This document shows, piece by piece, positions 10,880-20,265 of a stretch of 64,000 nt of DNA. The stretch lies in contig MNCI01010140.1 of assembly GCA_015680685.1 (NCBI GenBank), positions 84,907 through 148,906 of the forward strand, read 5' to 3'. Source of the stretch: Gnetum montanum. Taxonomy: Eukaryota > Streptophyta > Gnetopsida > Gnetales > Gnetaceae. The notes below the pieces were generated by a model, which was given only the letters and a program-made list of their open reading frames with translations, did not search any database and was not told where the DNA came from. The position numbers and the translations under genes were made by a program. How positions within the stretch are numbered: the stretch's first letter is position 1; the number at the start of each line of letters is the position of its first letter.

Positions 10880-11130
10880 ACACAGCAATTTAGACAGAGT
10901 AGATTCGTTTGGTCCTCTAGCTCGAGCTCCCTCAAGACATTCAAAAAGAAGATTTGCAAAAACACGAAGTTTCCCAAAGTATTCAAGAAAAAGATGGACA
11001 ACCAGAAGAACATTCAAACCAGGAAAAAGAAGATTCTTTGCCAAGAAGAGAAGTGGTCTAGTTCGAAAGAAGACAGTTACCTACTATTAATGCAAACGCC
11101 AAGGACATTACACCTATGAGTGTCTCGACA
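10880..11130 (+). pseudogene. Caulimovirid coat-protein tail with zinc knuckle
   Basis: A lysine-rich stretch (such as FKKKICKN and KKKMDNQKN) precedes a knuckle at about 11073-11123 reading Y-x2-C-KRQG-H-YTYE-C. The first cysteine of the C-x2-C-x4-H-x4-C pattern is replaced by tyrosine, and a stop lies inside it. Lysine-rich tail followed by a knuckle is the layout of caulimovirid capsid C-termini, where it binds nucleic acid. The same DNA read on the minus strand resembles 12203-12290 read on the plus strand, which defines the inverted repeat. Confidence 0.65.
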
Positions 11131-11312
11131 GTTAAAGGAAAGATGGTGGAAGGATAAAAGCTTTCTTTGAAGCCTATCCAGAATGGGAACCAGTTGCTGA
11201 TCCCCAAGATCATAATGAGCAATGTTTCTCCATTCAACTAGTGTCAAGATCCGATTCAAGCCCATCATCAATTTCAAAATAGTCTTTAGAAGCAAAAGAA
11301 ATTGAAGATTCG

Positions 11313-11639
11313 GTGGTTGGACGAAGTAACATGATGCAAGGAATTCTCGACATGGATATAAATGATGAAGAATGGTTTTCCAACATCTCTCTCATAGATC
11401 TCAATGAAACTAATGCAGACATTGATTGCAATTGGAAAGAATTAGAAGAATGGATAGATTCAGAAGTTTCAGAAGATGAGCATAAGTGGGAAACAAAAAA
11501 AAACTTGGAGATAAAGAACCAAGTGTATCTTCCACATTTGGTTGCAAAGAAACATTACCAGTTGCAGGAACACAAGAGGATTTGTCAACAGAAGAAGAAC
11601 TGCCAAAAAAGATTGTGCAAAAGATCCCAAAGTTTCTGA
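11313..11639 (+). pseudogene. Acidic linker between coat tail and protease (caulimovirid)
   Basis: An open frame of 108 codons with an acidic first half (WKELEEWIDSEVSEDEHKWE) and a K/Q/C-rich second half. It has no recognised domain. It lies between the zinc knuckle and the protease, where caulimovirid polyproteins have a variable spacer. It ends before the protease frame starts, so at least one frame change or stop separates them. Confidence 0.5.
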
Positions 11640-11758
11640 TAACCCCATATTAGAAAAATTTTCCAGTAAACTTAGAAGAAAAAAAGGCCAGAATTAAGAA
11701 GAAGAAGCCAACTCCAGAAATTCAACATCAAATCAAGCATCTACTCTCACTAAACAAT

Positions 11759-12181
11759 GTGTTGCTAATCCCAATCAAAGTTACAGTAGATGGAAACAAG
11801 AAGTGGAGAAAGTATCAAGCCTTCATTGATACAGGTGCTACTCTTAATTTCTGTCATAGAAATGTTTTAGAAAAATGGGAAGAGAACTCTAAGCCAATCA
11901 CTTTAGAAACCATGAATGGAACAAGAAGTTTGTCTCATTTTGCATTTAATATCCCTAACTCTCTAAAAGATGAATATGTGGGCACAACAAATTTTGTGCA
12001 AGTTTTGGATAGTGGATTTGACATTGGCTTAGGAGCACACTTCATGGATAGCATAGGTCCCTACACAATTGGTCTGAATATGGTTGTATGTTCATCACCC
12101 TTGCAGGATCCAAGGCCAAAGATCATTATAGGAAGAATACCAGTAGCTATGCAGAGGAACAAGCATCCTCAGTTGAAGTAG
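11759..12181 (+). pseudogene. Retropepsin-like aspartic protease (caulimovirid)
   Basis: An open frame of 140 codons holds FIDTGATLNF, the D-T-G active-site loop of a retropepsin, near residue 30, and a downstream IGLNMVVC/IIIGR hydrophobic block matching the second conserved strand (I-G-x-D/N). It would cut the viral polyprotein. The neighbouring coat-protein parts favour a caulimovirid rather than a Ty3/gypsy source. The frame is intact over the domain, but it has no complete polyprotein around it, so I call it a remnant. Confidence 0.75.
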
Positions 12182-12189
12182 TTCAAACA

Positions 12190-12840
12190 GAATCCATCAA
12201 TTTCTTGAATACTTTGGGAAATTTCATCTTGGGAGCTCAAGCTAGAGGACCAAACAAATCTGCTCCATCTAAATTGTTGCAAACTTCTACTGATGGTAAG
12301 AGCTTCTGTAATGACACATTATAGCAAGCAAATTACAACTCTTGCCTTACCATGTGGACCACATCAGTGAAGTAGGTTAAGGACAAATCTATATCTTTCT
12401 CTAAAGCTTTATATAAAACCAATTGACCTAATTTTGCAGGTAAACTCCCTAAATAAAGATAATTTATCATCTAATCTCTATGTAATGCCAGGCGGTAGAC
12501 TTCATTAGCATATTCTGCACTGAACTGTTCAAAGTATCTTAAATCTAAAAAATTTCTCTGACTTAACAAGAGCTTATCTTTGAAGCTCAATTTTGAAGAC
12601 AAATCTACAGTAAATTTAGTAACTAAGGCAACAAATACACCATGTAAACCTATTTGCAGGATTTGTTCTTGTTGTTGTTGTGTAGCACTTTCCCACCAAT
12701 GCTTGATCTTGCCTGCTGCTCTTGTGAATGCACCAATAACTATAGTTCTTTCATTGATATTCAAAATATTCATTGCTATTCTCAATTGATCTATCCATAA
12801 TCGTAGGGCATGAAGGGCATGAAAGGAAGAAAAAGAATAA
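12190..12840 (-). pseudogene. Caulimovirid coat-protein core, minus strand
   Basis: On the minus strand from about 12812 the frame reads LWIDQLRIAMNILNINERT, then GAFTRAAGKIKHWWES, a QQQQEQ run, KFTVDL and NFLDLRYFEQFSAEYANEVY. This matches the caulimovirid capsid pattern of a WW pair, then a conserved L-x-L-R-x-x-x-x-F and an aromatic cluster. The longest open part is 12471-12785. It then continues with frameshifts through a KIRSIG block and a VHMVRQEL block to 12290 and into the shared coat tail. It is inverted relative to the protease next door. Confidence 0.75.
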
Positions 12841-12860
12841 GGAGAGAATGTAACTTGTTT

Positions 12861-15390
12861 TTACAAATACCTTGCACTTGAAATGCAAGCAAATGATGAT
12901 AAAATTAAGAGACAAAAAAAAATTCACTTAGAATAGCCAATGATGAATCTTTCAATGGATAGTGCATGTGCAATTCCCAAGATTTTAACTTTATCTCATA
13001 GCCTTGGAGTTTGCAAAAACTCCTTGAAATTCATGCAATGACTATCAAACAGCTAGTATAGATGTCTACTTCGAAGTTTAGACATTTATCTTAGAGAGCC
13101 CTCAATGCAAGAGAGACATCTACTTGAAAGTGTAGATGTCTACTATGAGACCTCTTGCCATAAACATCTACTATGAAAGATAGATGTTTGTTATTTCTAC
13201 CGAATGTCTACTCTCTAGAAGCACTTTGAGATATGAAGCATTTTTTATGACCCTTGGGTTCTTGAAAGTCCGTAGAACATCTTCGTTTGACTTCTAGACT
13301 TCATTTCCATCTATGCTCTTATCTAGTGCACTTAGACTTCATGTTGTCATCTCTTCATGGATTTTGTTTCTAAAGTCCATTTCTTAGTTTGAATTTCTTT
13401 GCTAATTAATTCTTTAATGGCCCTGCAATATCACAATCACACACATACATTTTACATTCTCCATTTTCTCTAAGGTTTTGATATACCAAAAGGTTAGCAA
13501 CCCCTATATCACAAAAACCTGTAACAAAAATGAATAGGAGGCAATGGAACTAAAAGTATAAGACCATAAAAATAGAAAAAAATTTATTGTATCTAATCAA
13601 CACATGTATACACTTACACTATGGTTTCTTTACTAAAACTGTGACTTCCTTCCACTCACTTTGATAAAGTCCTTTCTTCCAGTTCTTCAATATAGATTCC
13701 CAATGATGGAATCGAGATGAGGGTATATCTAGATAAAATGTGTACATCCAACAATTCATATTGAATCAAGTTTTGACATGTCCTTAATCCATGGTTTTCC
13801 TAACAAACCAATCACATGATAATTTTAAAATTTAAAACATTAAATCTAAAAATATACATAAAGCATCTTAAGATCTAAGGGTACTCAAAGCTATAAAAAA
13901 ATTATAACCATAGGTTGTAAACACACCTAGATCTAAAATGCATAACTAATGATGCAAACCAAACCATGATTAACATGAATCAAATAGTTGAATCATACCA
14001 ACAAATTATTTATATTAGCATTAATTGATTCAGTTTGACATGATTAAACAAAAATGTACATGAATGTGACAATATTTGGATTAGCATGTCAAACATAACA
14101 TCATCATCATCAAGATTAAACTCAATATTGTATCCCTTTGTGTAATGGCTAATCCAAGTTCATGATACTTATCTACAAAGCTCATCAAGGTTAGTGTATA
14201 TATGAATATAATAATCAAAAGCATTAAATATAAATATTCATTATTTAATTACATAAGGTAATTCTACATATAAGCATAAACACAATCATTTGATACAATT
14301 AAGACATAAAGATCATACATTAACTAGGCTTAGATCACACCACGCTAATTCAAGAACATCACATAAAAAAGAATAATCAAGGTCATCTACACTTATCAAG
14401 TTTGCTAATAAGATTAAAATCATTTACACATATTACATCACTTTGACATTTAGGAAATGATTTAATTTAAATGTAGTTTTAATTATTTTGTTTTTAAATT
14501 ATGAATAAGTAATCCATAAATTTGGGAGAAGCATAAAACATGATATCTACAAGTCATGGTCTTGGGTCTTTATCGTTATACTAGTGTCTAAATTTTATCT
14601 AACTTACCCACTTACTACCATTTATTATTCTATCAATACTTTTCTAAGCTATCCTTATTATTAAGGATATACAAATATATAAGTTTTAGTTGATTTTCAT
14701 CATCAAGCTTAAGAAAAAATGGATATATACAAGTAGTAACAAAATGGGGTCTGCTATATGAATTCTTTTTTGCTATTGGCTTCTATGAAGACCTAGATTC
14801 TTGTTTATATGTAGTTTCTTCAAATCATGATTTGTACAAACATATCACTTTAAATAATTTAATCAATTTTTATATGAGTTTGACAAAAGGTAGAATTTGT
14901 AAAAGAGGTTTAGAGCTTTAGCTTTGAGGAGATTAAAGACAAACGGTGGTTACCCATGTGGGAGATAGCCTCATAGAAGTTAACTCCGTCGTTTAGTATG
15001 ACCATAAAATGATCTCATTTAACAATATAAAAAGCTTATCGGTAATATCATGTGTCATTCTTTCAAACCTCTTTTGCACCTAACCATAACCAAGTGTAAA
15101 GTTAAAGACGTCAGCGCAAAGTTACAAGGACGAAAACTTTGGAGTGTGTGACCCATAAGTTTCCATTCAATGATTAATCAAACCGACGACTTTACGTCAT
15201 TTATAGCTGGTGCCAAAATTTTACCTTCAAATCAGCAAACATGAAATGTCATAAACCGTAAACTACTACTAACGTTGTCTACCGAAAACGTATAATATAT
15301 TTTTGAACTCCTCGGACGCAATCCTTTGACATATCATCTCAACCGAAAAACAAACTTTTTTTATTTCATTCATTCATTATAAAATTCCCC
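12861..15390. other. Intergenic AT-rich DNA upstream of the bHLH gene
   Basis: No protein domain was recognised on either strand. The part from about 14930 to 15390 has more CG dinucleotides and less simple sequence than the rest, and may be conserved distal upstream DNA of the bHLH gene (inference). A TGACGTCA-like GACGTCAGCG occurs at about 15107. A local repeat is listed separately. Confidence 0.5.
13040..13215. repeat. Clustered AGATGTCTACT direct and inverted copies
   Basis: Copies of TAGATGTCTACT and the opposite-strand form ACATCTACT occur several times within about 175 bp (about 13060, 13110, 13127, 13167 and 13190). The mix of orientations would allow short hairpins. No parent element was recognised. 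Confidence 0.55.
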
Positions 15391-16236
15391 ACAATGCCTA
15401 TCCTAACATGACGTGCCTCAAATTGCACACCGACCCATTAGTAAGCATCATAAAAAGGGGATTAGGAAAGCGAGGGAGTGACTTCACAAACAACCCATTA
15501 TCATTCACACACACATATATAAAAATATAAATGGGAGATAATGACAAGGGATGGTGGAAGGCACGAGGTGGACCAAACCTTGGCAAAGCATACAAAAAAT
15601 TACATGATTTGATTTGATGGAATAACATGGAGGGGAAAAAGGCCAGAAACGGCAAAAACCCACAAGCGGAGTGGTTGACAAAGATTTGGTAGGGGGTGGT
15701 GATACGTACTGTAATGGGATTCCATTGGTTAGCAAAAGTAGACAGAAAAAGCAGGATATGATAAAGGAAGGAAGGAAGAGAAGAAGTTAGCATGGAAACA
15801 TAGGAATGAATATGATATGATGCCACCCCACTTGAGCCTAACACATGGGGTTGGGGTTGGGGCTGTGGCTGTGGTCTATGAGTGGGGGCATCATCTTTTG
15901 CATTTTGCTTTCTCAATCAAGTACAGTGGACATGATGCCATGGATTGTGGGTCATGCTCTCATGTGCTCCCATGTGATATGTCCCTGCCCCTGGGCCCAC
16001 CAGCCTTGCCTTTGCTTGCTTTGTTGTGCATCTTAAATTACATCATCCCATGATCCTACACTGTGCAACGATTCTCTCCACTAAATCCTCATCTTTTATT
16101 TTTGCTCTTTGCATCAAATCCAATCCATAGGGAAGAAGTGCACAAAACTCAGAGAGAGAGAGAGCAGCCCACCAATGATAAAGTTCAACCACCGCCACCA
16201 GAGGCACCGCACTGCACCGCAACGAGAAATTAAAAG
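15391..16236 (+). promoter_or_regulatory. Putative promoter and 5' leader of the bHLH gene
   Basis: This stretch is less AT-rich than the flanks and free of transposon signatures. It contains a TATA-like ATATATAAAAATATAAA near 15515-15531, a G-rich GGGGTTGGGGTTGGGG run near 15848, and a GA microsatellite at 16151-16164 that is probably transcribed leader. The start of transcription cannot be fixed from sequence. A 172-codon minus-strand frame (15398-15916) crosses here but looks like a composition artefact. Confidence 0.4.
16151..16164 (+). repeat. (AG)7 in the bHLH leader
   Basis: Perfect AG dinucleotide run about 390 bp before the start codon. GA-rich leader elements are common in plant genes. 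Confidence 0.85.
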
Positions 16237-16461
16237 GTATTTTGGGATGTTCTGCTGTGTGTACTTCTCCTGATCAGAGGTTGTCAGAGCTCAGAGAGCC
16301 CTGAAATCCTCCTGATTTGTAGGGCTGGGGCTGGGGATCTTTGTGGGTTTGTTGCATGTCAGTGGGATTGATATTTTTTTTGGTGCGTTCTAGGTTTTAG
16401 ACTGTGGGTTTTCGTGCTTAGATTTGTTTGTTGTTGTTGGACTTGTGGGTGTGTATTGCAG
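16237..16461 (+). other. Possible 5'-UTR intron (225 bp)
   Basis: AAAAG|GTATTT at 16237 fits a plant 5' splice site and TGTATTGCAG|AT ending at 16461 fits a 3' splice site after a T/G-rich tract. The enclosed sequence is T-rich relative to the flanks, as plant introns are. It lies wholly before the start codon. This is an inference from splice consensus only. Confidence 0.4.
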
Positions 16462-16554
16462 ATTAGCCTGGCCTGGCTTGGCTTGAAGGAGTTTTGCAGT
16501 AGATCACCTAACGCATAAAAATAGTCCCTGTGAAGGAGCAAGAAAGGAGAGGTG

Positions 16555-17319
16555 ATGGAGAGGAGGGGAATTAATGCTTTCTCTGCCAGAAGGAGGGCTG
16601 CTCTGCTGAGGGAGATTTACAGGAGAAGCCTCGTAAGAGCCCTGGGCAGGGTTCATCAGTTGTCAATCAACAAGAAGAATAACAAGAATATTAGGAGAAG
16701 CAGAAGCATGAGCAGCATGACGCAGGAGGAGGAAAAATTGAGGATAAGAAGATGGGGAATCAAGCTTGCAGCAGACACATCCTTGGCCTTGGCCTGTGAT
16801 GGGTCTGCCTGGAGCCATGCCCTGCTCAGCAAATTGGCCAAACCCACCAGGAACAAGGCCTTGATTGAGAGAATTGTGGGCAGGAAGACAATGATGAAGA
16901 TCAGTAGCAGAAAAGATTATTTTCATCATATTTGTCATGATTGTCATTGCAGGCATAGGCATCATCAGAGATTCGTCAAGAGGAGAGGCAGGGTTGGTCA
17001 ACAAAGCAGGATTTGTATGGCCAAGAACAGCATGAGCAGCAGCAGTAGTTCTAGTACTGGTACTGCTGCTTCTGCTGTTGAAGAATCAGAATTGGGGATA
17101 GAATTGGCCTCCTCCTCCTCCTCCTCCTCATCCTACTCTCCTGCCTCTGCCGATGTTGACGATTTGGTAAGGGCGAAGACCATGCAGCTGAAAAGGCTGA
17201 TTCCTGGCGGAAAATCCATGAGCAACTCCTGCCTGTTCAAGGAAGCGGCAGATTACATTCTATCTCTGAAAGCCCAGGTAGAAGTCATGAGCTCTCTTGC
17301 ATCTCTGCATTCTTCTTGA
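16555..17319 (+). CDS. IBH1/AIF-like atypical bHLH transcription regulator
   Basis: Intact 254-residue frame. I start at ATG 16555; the upstream GTG at 16552 is not expected to be used. Residues 65-94 (RRWGIKLAADTSLALACDG then AWSHALL) match the N-terminal domain of IBH1 and ATBS1-interacting factors. Residues 203-250 form a helix-loop-helix: DLVRAKTMQLKRLIPGG, a short loop with SMSNSCL, then FKEAADYILSLKAQVEVM. The basic region lacks the H-E-R residues needed to contact an E-box, so it should act by dimerising with other HLH proteins in the nucleus. Known members antagonise growth-promoting bHLH factors in brassinosteroid-linked cell elongation. Unusual features are a His/Cys-rich stretch at 123-137 and poly-Ser runs at 159-167 and 186-194. 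No coding intron is seen. It is GC-richer than its surroundings and is the only convincing live gene in the window. The exact subfamily needs a tree. Confidence 0.88.
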   Translation: MERRGINAFSARRRAALLREIYRRSLVRALGRVHQLSINKKNNKNIRRSRSMSSMTQEEEKLRIRRWGIKLAADTSLALACDGSAWSHALLSKLAKPTRNKALIERIVGRKTMMKISSRKDYFHHICHDCHCRHRHHQRFVKRRGRVGQQSRICMAKNSMSSSSSSSTGTAASAVEESELGIELASSSSSSSSYSPASADVDDLVRAKTMQLKRLIPGGKSMSNSCLFKEAADYILSLKAQVEVMSSLASLHSS

Positions 17320-17620
17320 TCATTTGCAAACCTAAACTCACGTCATCAATGATAGGATACTTTGTCTTTATCACCAACACCAGCAGTAGCATGAATATTA
17401 TCTTAAACCAACCAAACAACCAGCAGCAACAAACCCATCACGTTATTGGTCTCATTGCTTTAATTTTCTGTCCACCAAATCACCACCAGCAAGTATACCA
17501 ATCATCTCCATTATGTCTTAGCTTTCTTGTCCCAGAAACCACATCTCATCCTGCATACATATTCTTTTCTTCTAAATAAAAATTTCAGGGAAAAAAGGAA
17601 GAAAAGCAAAGGCTGTTCGA
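17320..17620 (+). other. 3' UTR region of the bHLH gene
   Basis: After the TGA at 17317 the sequence is unique, with an AATAAA at 17574-17579 that is a good polyadenylation signal. An 87-codon frame overlapping the stop (17316-17579) has no recognisable domain and is dismissed as chance. Confidence 0.5.
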
Positions 17621-18500
17621 AATTTGGGATTAAATATATATAGATATATATATCATGCCAAACCTTCTGTGCAGGAATCTCCCATAAATGTTTTGCTTTT
17701 GGTCATATCTTCATCATCATCATGATATATGCTTCGCCTCTGTAACTTGTAAGGATTGAAACCCGAATTTATTCACTCTTCCAACCTTTTCAGTGGAGAT
17801 CCTCTGTATTGTTAATACGTGTTTCATTGACATGGCATGTAAATAGCTTTTCAGGCCGGCCAGGATATACAACTGGAGGAATTTCAGTATATTCTTGAGC
17901 TGGCGGTCTACCTTGCCTATTATATAATTTACCTTTCGTGATATAATAAATGAATTATTCCTTGCTTTTTCAGCTTTTTACAACAATGAAAAAAATCTGT
18001 TCTGCGCTCGCATGTTGCATATTATAAGTTTTCTGCTATGTGGGTTGTGTTTAATTCTTTTGCCCACTGGTTTTCATAGTCAAATTGTTTTTCTTTCTTT
18101 TTTGCTTAAATCGTGTCATCGCAGCCTGTGAACTATGTTGTTTTCAAATTTCACCCTATGTCTACTTGCCATTGCTTATTAACATGGAATTCAAATGAAT
18201 CTTCAAAGCCAGACTTAGATTTATTCATTTTCTGTATACAAGTCAGGCCATGATCTTAATTCTAATAATTATAGTGAGTTTATAGTGTGATTTCACTTTT
18301 TCATTCATGATTCTTTTACAACTTACAAAAAAAAAAAAAAGTTGGTTATAACGTTATAATGTTTTTTTAATCTCTAAAAAACACTATAATGTTGTATGCT
18401 TATTTTTAATTTTTTAGTAATTGGTTTTATTATAAATTTTTAATTAATTTTTAGAATGTGAGTGCAATGCAATGCTATATCTAACTCAAACTTATTAGAA
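17621..18500. other. Unique downstream DNA, no gene seen
   Basis: Contains a TATATA cluster (17631-17652) and an A-run at 18328-18341. No coding frame or transposon signature was recognised before the SINE cluster begins. Confidence 0.5.
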
Positions 18501-19179
18501 TGGAACTTATAAATTGACATTAGAAGTCATAGGCTTAACTCTAGAGCTACACTTCACTATAATCTTTTATATTAATTCCATTTTTTGTGACATATATCAT
18601 ATGCAATTTGTATTGTGCACCAAAATCAAATGCACAAGTTGGAGTTACCAAATAACAGTCTTACCACTAGACTAACTCCTAGATTCACTTTGCTTTATTT
18701 TGGAGACATACATACCTACTTTCTTTATTTACTTTCTTTCCTTTGTTTAAATAAAAAACCTCAAGGTTAGTACCACAACCTTTCCCTACACAATAGAGTA
18801 TATATGACTTACTATAAGAGCATCTCACTACAAGGTCATTCTGTTACTACCATAATGGTAAGTGAAGGTAGATATCAAATAGTTTCATGAACTACTTTCT
18901 ATTTGATAAAACATTTGAGGGGATGAGGGTATCAAAATTGATGCTTTAGGAGAATTATAGAATAATATAATGATACCTAAAGTGTGAATCAAACTAATAA
19001 CCTCTTACCTAACAACATAATGAGCTAACCATTTGAGCAACCTATCACTAGCTTTATTTCATAAAAAAATTCAGTTTCAAGTGCCAATAAGAGGCATCTT
19101 TAGTAGTTATCTTATTGTTTGACAAGAATTACGTAGATAATAGGTTAATAGTTCAAATCACGCTAACATAATGTTAACA

Positions 19180-19335
19180 ATAAGGTGTTAGCCTAGTTGT
19201 AAGACTCTTGATTTAAAAGCTCCAAGTTATGGATTCAATTCTAGTGGAAAATGTTGAGTTATAAAGTTATAATTAGACTATATATCTTAGGGTGTACCTA
19301 TATTACAATTATTTCAAGGTTCCAACACCTCTACA
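19180..19335 (+). mobile_element. tRNA-derived SINE, family S, copy 1
   Basis: About 155 bp. An A-box-like TTAGCCTAGTTGTAAGACT is followed by a B-box-like GGATTCAATTC about 50 bp on, then a shared body with ATATATCTTAGGGTGTACCT and a CCAACACC end. The same body recurs at 19810-19955 and, inverted, at 20105-20265. The internal boxes imply an RNA polymerase III-transcribed ancestor moved by another element's reverse transcriptase. Confidence 0.75.
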
Positions 19336-19497
19336 CTAAAATAATTTTACATTTTGCTTAACTTATACTAAAATAGATGAGCTATCTATCATGGGTATAT
19401 ATAATCAAAAGTTTTTACCTTGTGACATCCCCAAAAGTCAATTTTACTCATTATTTTTACATAATTTTATTAGTGTTAATTTTTTCATGTTTAATCA

Positions 19498-19690
19498 TTA
19501 TGAGACATAGTTCAATTGGTTAGGGAGAGTTATTTAGAGTGATGGTCATATGCTTGTTTCTCAAGTCAAAGTCTTGGGTTCAAGCCTAGGCACAACCACT
19601 CCAAGATGTTAGAATTCCATTCATCTACCAACCTTCCCAAGACCTCACTTAGTGGGACGAGCATTGTGGCTCCAGGTGATGATCTTTTTA
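19498..19690 (+). mobile_element. tRNA-derived SINE, family T, copy 1
   Basis: The head TAGTTCAATTGGTTAGG resembles an A box and GGGTTCAAGCCTAGG a B box. The tail includes CCCAAGACCTCACTTAGTGG, GACGAGCATTG and CTCCAGGTGATGA. A second, more decayed copy lies at 22070-22255 with the same order of blocks (GTGATGGT, TTTCTCAAGT, GCCTAGG, AAGATGAACATTG). Confidence 0.7.
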
Positions 19691-19809
19691 TAGCTCAATT
19701 GATTGTTGAAGAGGTGAGGGGAGAGAGGTGTGGGGCATGCGGGAGGGATATGGAAACTAGAACTATATGACTATATGAAACCCTAGACATATACCAAACA
19801 TGAAATAAT

Positions 19810-19955
19810 GAAGTATTAGCCTTGTGGTATAGGTCTTAGCCTAGTTTTCCTAAGTCATAGGTTCGATTCTACTTAGTAGCATTAAGTTATAAACTTCTAT
19901 AAATATTGGGGTGTACCTATGTTTCACTTATTTTGGGCTCCAACACCCCATATAC
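19810..19955 (+). mobile_element. tRNA-derived SINE, family S, copy 2
   Basis: Same orientation as copy 1, about 475 bp downstream. It has the best preserved B box of the three, GGTTCGATTCT. The body reads TATTGGGGTGTACCTATG and the end CTCCAACACCCC, as in copy 1. Confidence 0.75.
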
Positions 19956-20104
19956 CGTACATGAAAGTTATATAAAACTTTTGTAGAACATACTAGTATG
20001 TTAAATTAACCTAACCTTTGAAATTGAACCTATGACTCATAAACCATTAGTCACATGGTCTCATAATTTGAGCATGTTTAAGATAACTTATTTAGGTAGG
20101 ATAT

Positions 20105-20265
20105 ATGGGGGTATTAGAAGCTAAAATAATTGAAATATAGGTACGCCCCAAGATATATAGCTAATTAAAGCTTTATATGACTCAAGATTACCCACTAGAA
20201 TCAAACCCATGACTTGGAGCATCCAAATCAAGTGTATTAACGCTAGGCTAACACCACATTATTAT
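20105..20265 (-). mobile_element. tRNA-derived SINE, family S, copy 3 (inverted)
   Basis: On the minus strand it reads GTGTTAGCCTAGCGTTAATAC, then GGGTTTGATTCTAGTGG, ATATATCTTGGGGCGTACCT and finally CTTCTAATACCCCC. It therefore forms an inverted pair with copy 2, about 150 bp apart, which could fold into a long hairpin if read through in a transcript. Confidence 0.75.

Larger units (their letters stand above)
10830..12860. mobile_element. Endogenous caulimovirid remnant, rearranged
   Basis: The region contains coat-protein, zinc-knuckle and aspartic-protease parts of a plant pararetrovirus polyprotein, but not in one orientation. The coat C-terminus, knuckle and protease run on the plus strand (10880-12181), while another coat-protein piece runs on the minus strand (12840 down to 12190). 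About 100 bp of the coat tail (10880-10986) is repeated inverted at 12203-12290. A GAAAGGAAGAAAAAGAATAA phrase near 10840 recurs in direct orientation near 12820. Reverse transcriptase and movement protein are absent. Such scrambled copies are typical of ancient endogenous caulimovirids in plants. It is defective. Confidence 0.75.

Noticed and set aside
10768-11044. Minus-strand short ORFs in the caulimovirid region as genes
   Set aside because: They are shadows of the plus-strand coat tail and of the inverted repeat, hydrophobic by composition.
15398-15916. 172-codon minus-strand frame upstream of the bHLH gene
   Set aside because: Low-complexity P/Q and S/F/L composition produced by a G-rich run and AT-rich DNA. 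It overlaps the likely promoter and shows no domain.
17316-17579. 87-codon frame overlapping the bHLH stop codon
   Set aside because: Lies in the probable 3' UTR, has N/Q/S-rich composition and ends at the polyadenylation signal. No domain.
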